NCBI GenBank assembly: GCA_947494445.1
Contig: CANLVD010000013.1
Location: 1 to 64,000 of the forward strand
DNA length: 64,000 nucleotides
Reading direction: 5' to 3'
Origin: an uncultured Paracoccaceae bacterium
GTDB taxonomy: Bacteria > Pseudomonadota > Alphaproteobacteria > Rhodobacterales > Rhodobacteraceae
Shown: one piece after another, positions 56,707-64,000 of the stretch
How the letters are laid out: each line of letters begins with the position of its first letter
How positions within the stretch are numbered: the first letter of the stretch is position 1
The notes under the pieces: generated by a model
Seen by the model: only the letters and a program-made list of their open reading frames with translations
What the model was told of the DNA's origin: nothing
Database searches by the model: none
Position numbers and translations under genes: made by a program

Positions 56707-56949
56707 ATGTTTCGACTGTTTCTATTGGTGGTAGCACTTGGTGGTGGACTTGCCATGATGCATGAACGCTCGGTCAAGGACCTCAAGGCGGTGTGCGGGG
56801 CATTTGCCTCCATGGAAGCCTCGGCACCTGCCCAGATCTTTTCGCGCCTTGGCGGTGAAATAGATCTGGCCGAGATCACGGAAATCCGCGAGCGCTGCGC
56901 CAAGACGCAGTATCACATCGGCATGTTCTTCGCGGAAGACACGCCATGA
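56707..56949 (+). CDS. Small exported protein of unknown function
   Basis: An 80-residue protein starting MFRLFLLVVALGGGLAMMHE, so an N-terminal hydrophobic segment acts as signal peptide or anchor. The rest, KDLKAVCGAFASMEASAPAQ to RCAKTQYHIGMFF, has two cysteines that could pair and is mostly helical. No family recognised. It follows the GFA gene by 6 nt, in the same direction, and converges on a minus-strand membrane-protein gene 8 nt away. Confidence 0.6.
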   Translation: MFRLFLLVVALGGGLAMMHERSVKDLKAVCGAFASMEASAPAQIFSRLGGEIDLAEITEIRERCAKTQYHIGMFFAEDTP

Positions 56950-56957
56950 CGAGATCC

Positions 56958-57506
56958 CTATGGCAAGAGCCCGGTAAGCAGATGCAGGTTGAAGAGCCAT
57001 GCAAAGAGCCAGCCGAGCGTGACGGAGACATAGATCAGCCCGGTCGCCGTGCCGTGGCAGATGATGTCGCGTTTCGGTCCGGGTCTTTGCAGGAAGGAAG
57101 CGCTGTGCGCACCAAGCTCGACCTCGATCCGGCGGGCGCGGCTGATCAGGGCATTGTACAATTCGTCATTGCGCATGTCGTAGATCCACAGACCGATGGA
57201 AATCAGAAGGCCGAGGCTGGTCACAAGCTGGCCGACGATGGTGCTCAGAAGGTTCAGTTTACTCGGATCGACAAAGACGAAAATGGCGACCGTGACGAGC
57301 GGCAACATGGTCAGCAGCTTGAAGCGTACATCGTGGAGCGAACGCCAGTTGGCGTTGACCTCGCCATAAAGCGCAAGCAGGATCGTGACCTGTTCATTGC
57401 TCGGATCGCCAGCCACGGGTTTGAGAACGCGTGTCGCCGCATCAAAGGCAAGGCCAGTGCGGTCCTTGAAGGCCTGATCGCCTTCCTGTCCGGCAGTGTC
57501 AGTCAT
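56958..57506 (-). CDS. Uncharacterised membrane protein, antisense within the acyl-CoA oxidation cluster
   Basis: A 182-residue protein starting MTDTAGQEGDQAFKDRTGLA at ATG 57506, with GGAGAGGGG upstream. A helical cytoplasmic N-terminus (about 1-65, EQVTILLALYGEVNANWRSL) is followed by two close membrane helices (LLTMLPLVTVAIFVFVDP and IVGQLVTSLGLLISIGLWIY), a charged loop (RNDELYNALISRARRIEVEL) and a third helix near the end (IYVSVTLGWLFAWLFNLHLL). It resembles uncharacterised bacterial proteins of this layout, but I cannot name a family. It is the only minus-strand gene between the MerR gene and FadB. Confidence 0.7.
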   Translation of the reverse strand: MTDTAGQEGDQAFKDRTGLAFDAATRVLKPVAGDPSNEQVTILLALYGEVNANWRSLHDVRFKLLTMLPLVTVAIFVFVDPSKLNLLSTIVGQLVTSLGLLISIGLWIYDMRNDELYNALISRARRIEVELGAHSASFLQRPGPKRDIICHGTATGLIYVSVTLGWLFAWLFNLHLLTGLLP

Positions 57507-57610
57507 TCCCCTCTCCTGATCCCCCTGCCCCTGCACTTTAGCCCAGCTTGTCCCACACGCCAAAGCGGCTTTGTCACACACGGCCATACTCAATTTGCGG
57601 AGCGTCACAC

Positions 57611-58765
57611 ATGACCTTTCCCCTGCTGAAATCCGACTGGATGACCGACGAGCATCAGATGCTTGAGGACATGACCACACAGTTCCTGCAGGAACGCTGG
57701 GTGCCAAAGGCCGAGACATGGCGCAAACAGGGTGAGATGGATCGCGAGATCTGGAATGAGGCGGGCGAGATGGGCCTGCTTTGTGCGTCCATCCCCGAGG
57801 AATACGGCGGCGCAGGCGGCGATTTCGGCCATGAAAGCGTGATCTACATGGCGTCCGGGCGTGAAAATCTGGCCTCTTGGGGCAACCCGATCCATTCCGG
57901 CATCGTGGCCCATTACATCCTTGAATACGGCACCGAAGACCAGAAACAGCGCTGGTTGCCGAAGATGGCAACAGGCGAATTGGTGGCGGCACTGGCGATG
58001 TCGGAACCGTCCGCCGGGTCCGACGTGCAGCGCCTGAAAACCAAGGCGATCAAGGATGGCAACGCCTACCGGTTGTCTGGGCAGAAAACCTTCATCACCA
58101 ATGGCCAGCATGCTGATCTGGTGTTGGTGGCCTGCAAGACCGACCCCAAGGAAGGCGCCAAGGGCATGTCGCTGATGATGGTCGAGACCGCAGGTGCCGA
58201 AGGCTTCACACGCGGGCGCAACCTCGACAAGGTGGGGCTGAAGGCAGCTGACACGTCCGAGTTGTTTTTCGACAATGTCGAGATCCCGCCCGAAAACCTG
58301 CTGGGCAGTGACGAGGGTCAGGGCTTTTATCAGATGATGGAGCAACTGCCACAGGAACGCCTGACGATTGCGGCGGGTGCGATTGGTGCGATGGAAGGTG
58401 CGGTCACACGCACCATCGAGTATTGCAAGGAACGGGAGGCCTTTGGCGGGCCGCTGACGCAGTTCCAGAATACCCGCTTCAAACTGGCCGAATGCAAGAC
58501 CATCACCACGGCTGCCCGTGCGTTTTTTGATACCTGCCTCAGCGCTCATCTGCGCGGAGAGATGACTGTCGAACTGGGCGCCATGATCAAATACTGGACC
58601 ACGGACATGCAGTGTCAGGTGCTGGATGAATGCCTGCAACTTCACGGCGGTTATGGCTTCATGATGGAATACCCCGTGGCAGAGATGTGGACCGATGCGC
58701 GGGTTCAGCGGATTTATGGCGGCACCAACGAGATCATGAAAGAACTGATCGGGAGGTCGCTGTGA
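57611..58765 (+). CDS. Acyl-CoA dehydrogenase, LCAD/IVD-like catalytic class
   Basis: A 384-residue flavoenzyme of standard length. Core motifs: [20 protein letters not shown] (FAD/substrate), [14 protein letters not shown] and [13 protein letters not shown]. The position that is the catalytic Glu in medium-chain enzymes is Gly here (IYGGTNEI, 368-375), but Glu249 in [11 protein letters not shown] sits where long-chain and isovaleryl-CoA dehydrogenases place their base, so the enzyme should be active. Substrate unknown, possibly long or branched acyl-CoA. Start ATG 57611. Its stop overlaps the next GTG start. Confidence 0.9.
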   Translation: MTFPLLKSDWMTDEHQMLEDMTTQFLQERWVPKAETWRKQGEMDREIWNEAGEMGLLCASIPEEYGGAGGDFGHESVIYMASGRENLASWGNPIHSGIVAHYILEYGTEDQKQRWLPKMATGELVAALAMSEPSAGSDVQRLKTKAIKDGNAYRLSGQKTFITNGQHADLVLVACKTDPKEGAKGMSLMMVETAGAEGFTRGRNLDKVGLKAADTSELFFDNVEIPPENLLGSDEGQGFYQMMEQLPQERLTIAAGAIGAMEGAVTRTIEYCKEREAFGGPLTQFQNTRFKLAECKTITTAARAFFDTCLSAHLRGEMTVELGAMIKYWTTDMQCQVLDECLQLHGGYGFMMEYPVAEMWTDARVQRIYGGTNEIMKELIGRSL

Positions 58766-58983
58766 GCAAACGTCTGCCTCTGCCTAAGCGCTTTTCGGCA
58801 TCTCTGACCGAGCCCGCCTACGACCGGTTGCGCGGCCTGAACGAGCGGTATCATCTGTCCAACAACTACTTGCTGACAGTGCTGTTGGAAAACCTCGACC
58901 GGTTTGCCGATGAGGACAAGCTTGCAGCCTGTTTTGATGAGTTCATCGCGGAATACGGCGCGCCTCAGAAAGGGATGACATGA
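58762..58983 (+). CDS. Small protein, possible ribbon-helix-helix fold
   Basis: A 73-residue protein starting with GTG 58762 (overlapping the previous stop as GTGA, with GGGAGG upstream): [20 protein letters not shown] then [20 protein letters not shown]. The [20 protein letters not shown] pattern, a strand then a helix then an [12 protein letters not shown] helix, is like a ribbon-helix-helix DNA-binding or antitoxin-type protein, but this is a guess from shape. Its end overlaps the GST start by 4 nt, so it is translated with the acyl-CoA dehydrogenase and GST. Confidence 0.6.
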   Translation: MSKRLPLPKRFSASLTEPAYDRLRGLNERYHLSNNYLLTVLLENLDRFADEDKLAACFDEFIAEYGAPQKGMT

Positions 58984-59609
58984 CCTACCAGCTTCACTGT
59001 TTTGCGCAATCGGGCAACGCCTACAAGGCTGCCCTGATGCTGGAGCTTTGCGGGGCTGACTGGCAGCCTGTCTTCGTCGATTTCTTTAAGGGTGAGGCAC
59101 GCTCGGACGACTATCGTGCAATCAACGAAATGGCTGAAGTGCCAACGCTCACCCATGGCGATGTGCGACTGACTCAATCGGGCGTGATCCTCGACTATCT
59201 GTCGCGCGAAATGGGCCAGTTTCAACCCGCATCCGAGGCAGACAGGCTGGAAGTTCTGCGCTGGACCTTGTGGGACAATCACAAGCTGACTGCCAACATT
59301 GCGACCAGTCGGTTCATGCAGCTGTTCCTGCCTGAAAAACATCGCAATGCTGATGTCATCGGCTTTCTGATGGGTCGGGCAAAGGCTGCAATGGGTGTGC
59401 TTGAGGCGCGTCTTGAGGGGCGCGATTGGCTGGTGGGTGATGCCATGACCACGGCTGATCTGTCCTGCATTGGCTACATGTATTTTCTGGATGAGATCGA
59501 TGTGACACCTGGCCCGAATACAGCCGCCTGGATGGACCGCATCAAGGGCCTGCCTGGCTGGAAGCATCCTTACGATTTGATGCCCGGCCACCCGTTGGAG
59601 CGTTCATGA
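58980..59609 (+). CDS. Glutathione S-transferase family protein
   Basis: A 209-residue protein: thioredoxin-like N-domain [20 protein letters not shown] with AEVPTLTHGDVRLTQSGVIL (cis-proline and Ser contacting glutathione), then the all-helical C-domain with DWLVGDAMTTADLSCIGYMY. It should bind glutathione; the electrophile or stabilising role is unknown. It overlaps both neighbours by 4 nt (ATGA at each end), placing it firmly in the acyl-CoA oxidation operon, perhaps for removing reactive enoyl intermediates. Confidence 0.88.
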   Translation: MTYQLHCFAQSGNAYKAALMLELCGADWQPVFVDFFKGEARSDDYRAINEMAEVPTLTHGDVRLTQSGVILDYLSREMGQFQPASEADRLEVLRWTLWDNHKLTANIATSRFMQLFLPEKHRNADVIGFLMGRAKAAMGVLEARLEGRDWLVGDAMTTADLSCIGYMYFLDEIDVTPGPNTAAWMDRIKGLPGWKHPYDLMPGHPLERS

Positions 59610-59950
59610 CATGGTCCGATCTGTTCATGATGGTCGGCACGCTTTGCGGTGTGGCAGCGCTTGCGCTGAACCACGCCGAAGTGGCACGCCCAGACCCGAT
59701 GGGCGGGCCATTGCCAAAGCGGCTGAACGAGATGCTGGTCAATCTGCTTGCCGGTCTGGCACTGGTGATGATCGCGGTCATGGCGCTTTACATGCGTGGC
59801 GCGGTCCTGCCTGTTTCGGTTGGTTTGCTGGCATATCTCGGCTATCGCCGGGCCGCCAGACTGACCCTGATCCCCTTTTACAAGTTCAAATTCCCACTCA
59901 CCGGAACAGCCTTGGCAGCCGCCATAGCCTTCTGGCTGGGTGCCCTATGA
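59606..59950 (+). CDS. Small membrane protein of unknown function
   Basis: A 114-residue protein with three to four hydrophobic segments: DLFMMVGTLCGVAALALNH, MLVNLLAGLALVMIAVMALY, AVLPVSVGLLAYLGYRRA and LTGTALAAAIAFWLGAL. No catalytic motif or family recognised. It overlaps the GST gene by 4 nt and precedes the thiolase gene by 19 nt, so it is part of the same transcript. Confidence 0.65.
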   Translation: MTWSDLFMMVGTLCGVAALALNHAEVARPDPMGGPLPKRLNEMLVNLLAGLALVMIAVMALYMRGAVLPVSVGLLAYLGYRRAARLTLIPFYKFKFPLTGTALAAAIAFWLGAL

Positions 59951-59969
59951 TGAAAGGAGCCCTCCCCCT

Positions 59970-61181
59970 ATGACCGAGGCTTATATTTACGATGCGATCC
60001 GGTCGCCGCGCGGCAAAGGCCGCAAGGACGGATCATTGCACGAGGTCACAGCCGTCCGGCTGTCGGCAGATGTGCTCAATGCGCTCAAGGACCGCAACAA
60101 TCTTGAGGGCCACGCCGTCGAGGATGTGGTCTGGGGAAACGTGACCCAAGTGATGGAACAAGGCGGCTGTCTGGCGCGCTCTGCGGTGCTACTGTCCGAT
60201 CTGGACGAGCGGATCCCGGGCCTTGCCATCAACCGCTTTTGTGCATCCGGTATGGAGGCCGTCAATCTGGTGGCCAATCAGGTCAAGGGTGGCGCTGGTC
60301 AGGCCTATATCGCGGGTGGTGTCGAGATGATGGGCCGGGTTGCCATGGGTGCGGATGGGGCCGCGATTGCGGTTGACCCTGAACTGGCCATGAAGACGTA
60401 TTTTGTCCCGCAAGGCATCTCGGCTGACATCATCGCGACCGAGTATGGCTTTTCGCGCGACGATGCGGATGCTTATGCGATGGAAAGCCAGCGTCGTGCG
60501 GCAGCGGCTTGGGAAGACAAGCGCTTTGCCAACTCTGTCATTCAGATCAAAGACCGCAATGGCCTGCCCATTCTGGATCATGACGAGTACATGCGTCCGG
60601 GCACCGACATGCAGTCACTCGGCGGTCTGAAACCTGCGTTCAAGGACATGGGCGAAGTGATGCCGGGCTTTGATAAGGTCGCCCAGATCAAATACCCCCA
60701 TCTTGAGACAATCAACCACATCCACCATGCAGGCAACTCGTCCGGGATCGTGGATGGTGCGGCGGCTCTGCTGATTGGCACCAAGGAATTCGGTGAAAAG
60801 CACGGTCTGACCCCGCGCGCCCGGATCAAGGCCACCGCCAAAATCGGCACCGACCCCACGATCATGCTGACCGGGCCTGTACCCGTTACGGAAAAGATCC
60901 TCGCCGACACGGGAATGAGCATCTCGGACATCGACCTCTTTGAAGTCAATGAGGCTTTTGCTTCAGTTGTATTGAGATTCATGCAGGCCTTTGATGTCGA
61001 TCATGATAAGGTCAACGTGAACGGCGGCGCGATTGCCATGGGCCATCCCTTGGGAGCCACAGGCGCAATGATTATCGGCACGGCACTTGATGAGCTGGAA
61101 CGCTCTGGCAAAGGCACCGCTCTTGCCACCTTGTGTGTGGCCTCTGGCATGGGGGCTGCAACAATAATCGAGCGAGTGTGA
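59970..61181 (+). CDS. fadA: Acetyl-CoA C-acyltransferase (3-ketoacyl-CoA thiolase)
   Basis: A 403-residue thiolase. The acyl-accepting nucleophile is Cys91 in [13 protein letters not shown], the general bases are His359 in [15 protein letters not shown] and Cys389 in [11 protein letters not shown], and [10 protein letters not shown] is conserved. It cleaves 3-ketoacyl-CoA to acetyl-CoA plus a shortened acyl-CoA, the last step of beta-oxidation. Start ATG 59970 with AAAGGAG upstream. It forms a functional pair with the FadB-type gene downstream, with a SnoaL-like gene between them. Confidence 0.9.
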   Translation: MTEAYIYDAIRSPRGKGRKDGSLHEVTAVRLSADVLNALKDRNNLEGHAVEDVVWGNVTQVMEQGGCLARSAVLLSDLDERIPGLAINRFCASGMEAVNLVANQVKGGAGQAYIAGGVEMMGRVAMGADGAAIAVDPELAMKTYFVPQGISADIIATEYGFSRDDADAYAMESQRRAAAAWEDKRFANSVIQIKDRNGLPILDHDEYMRPGTDMQSLGGLKPAFKDMGEVMPGFDKVAQIKYPHLETINHIHHAGNSSGIVDGAAALLIGTKEFGEKHGLTPRARIKATAKIGTDPTIMLTGPVPVTEKILADTGMSISDIDLFEVNEAFASVVLRFMQAFDVDHDKVNVNGGAIAMGHPLGATGAMIIGTALDELERSGKGTALATLCVASGMGAATIIERV

Positions 61182-61184
61182 CAT

Positions 61185-61661
61185 ATGGAAGATGCCGCGA
61201 TCAGACAGAAGGTTTTCGACTTTCTTCTGGATATGAGCCACTGGTTCACATCCAAGGATCGCGGCTCTCCTGCGGTGCATTACGCCTCTCCGGTTGTGCT
61301 GATCAAAGCGAATGAAACCACCATTTTCCACGATACCGAGGCTTTTCAAGCCTATCCCAACGAGGGTTACAAGCGGGTCATGGCCATCGGTGGACGCACT
61401 CTTTTGCCCGAGATCGAACGGCTCCAGCTGTTCACGCCCGGCATCACAATGGTTGATGTCAAATGGCACATTCTGGGCGAGAACGGCCGTGAGATCGGGT
61501 TTTACTGGGTCACTTATGGCCTGCGTGAAGAGCCTGATGGCTACCGGATCGCCGTGCACATCTCTCATAACGCAACCGAGGTGATCAGCCAGCTTTTGGA
61601 AGATCCAGATGCTGGAAAAAAACCCGAACATCTGGCGGAAAGCCGCCCGATCCCTCTGTAA
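61185..61661 (+). CDS. NTF2/SnoaL-like protein of unknown function
   Basis: A 158-residue protein, [20 protein letters not shown] then [20 protein letters not shown], with [20 protein letters not shown] and [15 protein letters not shown] strands. The cone-shaped alpha+beta fold of SnoaL/NTF2 proteins is suggested by the helix-then-curved-sheet pattern; substrate and activity are unknown. It starts 3 nt after the thiolase stop and ends 29 nt before the FadB-type gene, so it is co-transcribed with the beta-oxidation enzymes. Confidence 0.65.
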   Translation: MEDAAIRQKVFDFLLDMSHWFTSKDRGSPAVHYASPVVLIKANETTIFHDTEAFQAYPNEGYKRVMAIGGRTLLPEIERLQLFTPGITMVDVKWHILGENGREIGFYWVTYGLREEPDGYRIAVHISHNATEVISQLLEDPDAGKKPEHLAESRPIPL

Positions 61662-61690
61662 GATATACTGTCCAAGAAGGACCTGAAGAC

Positions 61691-63886
61691 ATGACGAATT
61701 TCACCTATTCCACGGACGCAAATGGCGTCGCCACCATTTCCTGGGATCAGCCAGGAACCAGCATGAATGTCATGACCCGCGAAGGTTTTGGCGAATTTGA
61801 TGGGTTGATCCGCAAGGCTCAGGCCGATGAGGCCGTCAAGGGCATCATCGTGACCTCGGCCAAGAAGGATTTCGCAGGTGGCATGGACTTGAACGTGCTG
61901 GCCGCGATCCGAGAGGAGGCAGGCGACAATCCTGCCCAGGCGCTTTTCGACTTCACCATGTCCGGGCACCACATCCTGCGCAATGTCGAGCGTGGCAACA
62001 TGGACCCGAAGACCAACAAGGGCGGCAAACCGGTTGCCTTTGTCAGTCCTGGCACCTGTGCAGGCATCGGCACGGAAATCGCACTGGCCTGTCACCGCCG
62101 CTTCATGGTCGACAACCCAAAGGCAAAGATCGGTTTGCCTGAAATCCTGGTTGGCCTCTTCCCCGGTGGCGGTGGCACTACACGCTTTTCGCGCATGGTC
62201 GGTGCCATGGCGGCCTCTCCGGTCTTGCTGGAAGGCAGAATGCTGGCACCTGCCAAGGCAAAAGCAGCCGGTCTGGTAGATGAGGTGGTGGCAGCCGATG
62301 ATCTGTTGGCACGGGCAAAGGAATGGATCCTGTCGGCCACGGATGCGGACATCATCAAGCCTTGGGATGCAAAGGGCTACAAGATGCCCGGCGGCGCGCC
62401 CTATCACCCGGCTGGGTTCATGACATTCGTCGGTGCATCCGCAATGGTCCATGGCAAGACCCAAGGCGTCTATCCGGCGGCCAAGGCAATGCTGTCAGCG
62501 ATTTATGAGGGCGCGTTGGTTCCCTTCGACACTGCCATCACGATCGAGGCGCGCTGGTTCACATCTGTTCTGCTGAACCCGTCATCCTCGGCCATGATCC
62601 GTTCGCTCTTCATCAACAAGGGCGCGCTGGAGAAAGGCGCCGTCCGCCCCGATGTGGCTGATCAAAGCGTCAAGAAAGTCGGCATTCTGGGCGCGGGCAT
62701 GATGGGTGCGGGCATTGCCTATGTCTCGGCTCTGGCTGGCATCGAAGTCGTGCTGATCGACCGCGATCAGGAAAGTGCAGACAAGGGGCTGGGCTTCATT
62801 ACCGGGCTTCTGGATGAAGGCATGAAACGTAAGAAAGTGACCGAAGAGAAGAAAGCCGCGATCCTGAGCGCCGTTGTGGCGACGAACGATTACAGCAAGC
62901 TTCAGGGCTGCGATCTGATTGTCGAGGCGGTGTTTGAGGATCCGGGTCTGAAAGCCTCCGTCACCCAGATGGCCGAGGCAGAACTGGCCGAGGATGCAAT
63001 TTTCGCAACCAATACCTCGACCCTGCCGATCTCGGATCTGGCGAAAGCCTCGCGCAATGCGACAAACTATATCGGTATCCATTTCTTTTCACCCGTGCAC
63101 AAGATGAACCTTGTCGAGATCATCAAGGGCAAGGAAACGGGCGACGTGGCCGTGGCCAAGGCGCTAGATTTCGTGCGCCAGATCCGCAAGACGCCAATCG
63201 TGGTCAACGATGCCCGCTTCTTCTATGCCAACCGCTGCATCATTCCCTACATCAACGAGGGTCTGCGCATGGTCAAAGAGGGTGTTGAGCCCGCGATGAT
63301 CGAAAATGCAGCCAAGCAACTGGGGATGCCGCTGGGACCTTTGCAGTTGAATGACGAAACCTCAATCGATCTGGGTGTGAAAATCGCAAAGGCAACCAAA
63401 GCGGCCCTCGGAAATGCCTATGACGGGACGGCCGATGAAGTGATCTTCAAACTCTTTGACGAAGGACGGCTTGGCCGCAAATCCAATGCTGGCTTCTATG
63501 ACTATGATGACAAGGGCAAGCGCACCGGTCTGTGGCAGGGCCTGCGGGACAATTGGGGTGGGGAGGCAGATGTCGCGCTGGAAGACGTGAAGATGCGTCT
63601 GGCCATGGCACAGGTGCTGGAAGCCGTCCGGGCATTGGAAGAGGATGTGCTGATGGACATCCGCGAAGGCGATGTCGGCGCGATCCTGGGCTGGGGCTTC
63701 ATGCCATGGTCAGGCGGACCATTCTCCTGGCTGGATATTCTTGGCTCCGGCCGGGCCGTGGACATCTGTGCTGATCTGGAAGCACGGTTTGGCGCGCGGT
63801 TCGCCGCCCCGCAATTGCTAAAGGACATGGGTGGGGCCGGCGAAAGTTTCTACGGGCGCTTCGCCGCTGACGCGGAAGCTGCCTGA
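61691..63886 (+). CDS. fadB: Multifunctional enoyl-CoA hydratase / 3-hydroxyacyl-CoA dehydrogenase
   Basis: A 731-residue fusion. The crotonase domain (about 1-300) has the oxyanion hole in DFAGGMDL and both catalytic glutamates, Glu129 (AGIGTEIALAC) and Glu151 (IGLPEILVGLFPGGG). The dehydrogenase part starts at the NAD motif KVGILGAGMMGAGIAY (329-344), with catalytic His464 in IGIHFFSPVHKMNLVEII and the C-terminal dimer domains. It performs hydration and oxidation in beta-oxidation together with the thiolase two genes upstream. It closes the operon; a hairpin and repeat copy E follow. Confidence 0.93.
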   Translation: MTNFTYSTDANGVATISWDQPGTSMNVMTREGFGEFDGLIRKAQADEAVKGIIVTSAKKDFAGGMDLNVLAAIREEAGDNPAQALFDFTMSGHHILRNVERGNMDPKTNKGGKPVAFVSPGTCAGIGTEIALACHRRFMVDNPKAKIGLPEILVGLFPGGGGTTRFSRMVGAMAASPVLLEGRMLAPAKAKAAGLVDEVVAADDLLARAKEWILSATDADIIKPWDAKGYKMPGGAPYHPAGFMTFVGASAMVHGKTQGVYPAAKAMLSAIYEGALVPFDTAITIEARWFTSVLLNPSSSAMIRSLFINKGALEKGAVRPDVADQSVKKVGILGAGMMGAGIAYVSALAGIEVVLIDRDQESADKGLGFITGLLDEGMKRKKVTEEKKAAILSAVVATNDYSKLQGCDLIVEAVFEDPGLKASVTQMAEAELAEDAIFATNTSTLPISDLAKASRNATNYIGIHFFSPVHKMNLVEIIKGKETGDVAVAKALDFVRQIRKTPIVVNDARFFYANRCIIPYINEGLRMVKEGVEPAMIENAAKQLGMPLGPLQLNDETSIDLGVKIAKATKAALGNAYDGTADEVIFKLFDEGRLGRKSNAGFYDYDDKGKRTGLWQGLRDNWGGEADVALEDVKMRLAMAQVLEAVRALEEDVLMDIREGDVGAILGWGFMPWSGGPFSWLDILGSGRAVDICADLEARFGARFAAPQLLKDMGGAGESFYGRFAADAEAA

Positions 63887-63896
63887 TCATGAAAAA

Positions 63897-63924
63897 GCCG
63901 CGCAGCGCTGACGCGCTGCGCGGC
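63897..63924 (+). terminator. Strong hairpin after the FadB-type gene
   Basis: GCCGCGCAGCG (63897-63907) pairs perfectly with CGCTGCGCGGC (63914-63924) around CTGACG. It begins 11 nt after the stop codon, has an A-run before it, and runs straight into repeat copy E rather than a T-run. Confidence 0.7.
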
Positions 63925-63953
63925 GTCCGGCGGGGATATTAGTCCAAGAAGTG
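63924..63953 (+). repeat. Dispersed intergenic element, copy E
   Basis: Reads CGTCCGGCGGGGATATT, then AGTCCAAGAAGTG. It follows the FadB-type stop codon and its hairpin in the gene's direction, the same order as copies C and D. Nothing recognisable follows up to the window end at 64000. Confidence 0.75.
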
Positions 63954-64000
63954 GGTTGGTGTTGCGGTCAAACTCCAACCCAGTGCTTTTCGATTTTCCA

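Overview
The window reads as a stretch of core chromosome from an alphaproteobacterium of the Rhodobacteraceae (Roseobacter group). The reasons are GC-rich DNA, the gene order nusG-rplK-rplA-rplJ-rplL-rpoB-rpoC followed by rpsL-rpsG-fusA-tuf, phosphatidylcholine synthase, a VPLPA-CTERM type surface protein, YcjX/YcjF, DUF484-xerC, and a short dispersed intergenic element (GCCTCCGGCGGGGATATTT then about CCAAGAAGTG) of the kind common in roseobacters. I see no rRNA, tRNA, CRISPR array, prophage or insertion sequence.

Layout. 1-17039 (minus strand) holds the transcription/translation super-cluster, broken only by two plus-strand tandem glycosyltransferase-like genes between rpoC and rpsL. A consensus-like promoter, an L10-type leader and several hairpins can be placed there. 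17328-21946 holds priA and, divergently, transaldolase/F6P aldolase, DUF484 and xerC. 22060-26529 holds a cytochrome P460-like protein, an amino-acid ABC binding protein plus permease without an ATPase gene, phosphatidylcholine synthase and an ornithine/lysine decarboxylase with a structured leader. 26582-32606 (minus) holds ileS and the ycjX-GNAT-ycjF operon. 32708-36321 holds truA and an SsuA/THI5-type ABC transporter.

36481-48379 is a mixed region: an unknown secreted protein, a Bcr/CflA-type MFS exporter preceded by a structured leader with a terminator at its ribosome binding site, grxD, zapA with a small coiled-coil partner, transketolase, a class III aminotransferase, a VPLPA-CTERM protein, a secreted 5'-nucleotidase, a YedK/HMCES-type DNA-protein crosslink protein and an unknown 370-residue protein. 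48583-53811 holds an acetyltransferase, an EamA transporter, DUF952-pyrD, and a minus-strand operon of two hotdog thioesterases and a MATE exporter.

53972-63886 is a fatty-acid or acyl-CoA oxidation locus under a MerR-type regulator with palindromic sites upstream: two acyl-CoA dehydrogenases of different catalytic classes, FadA-type thiolase and FadB-type hydratase/dehydrogenase, interleaved with GFA, GST, a SnoaL-like protein and three small unknown proteins, many joined by 4-bp start/stop overlaps.

I did not find a clear new multi-gene system. The most interesting observations are small-scale: the dispersed 3'-end element, the attenuator-like leader before the MFS exporter, the palindrome embedded in the GNAT coding region, the MerR sites, and several family-less proteins.
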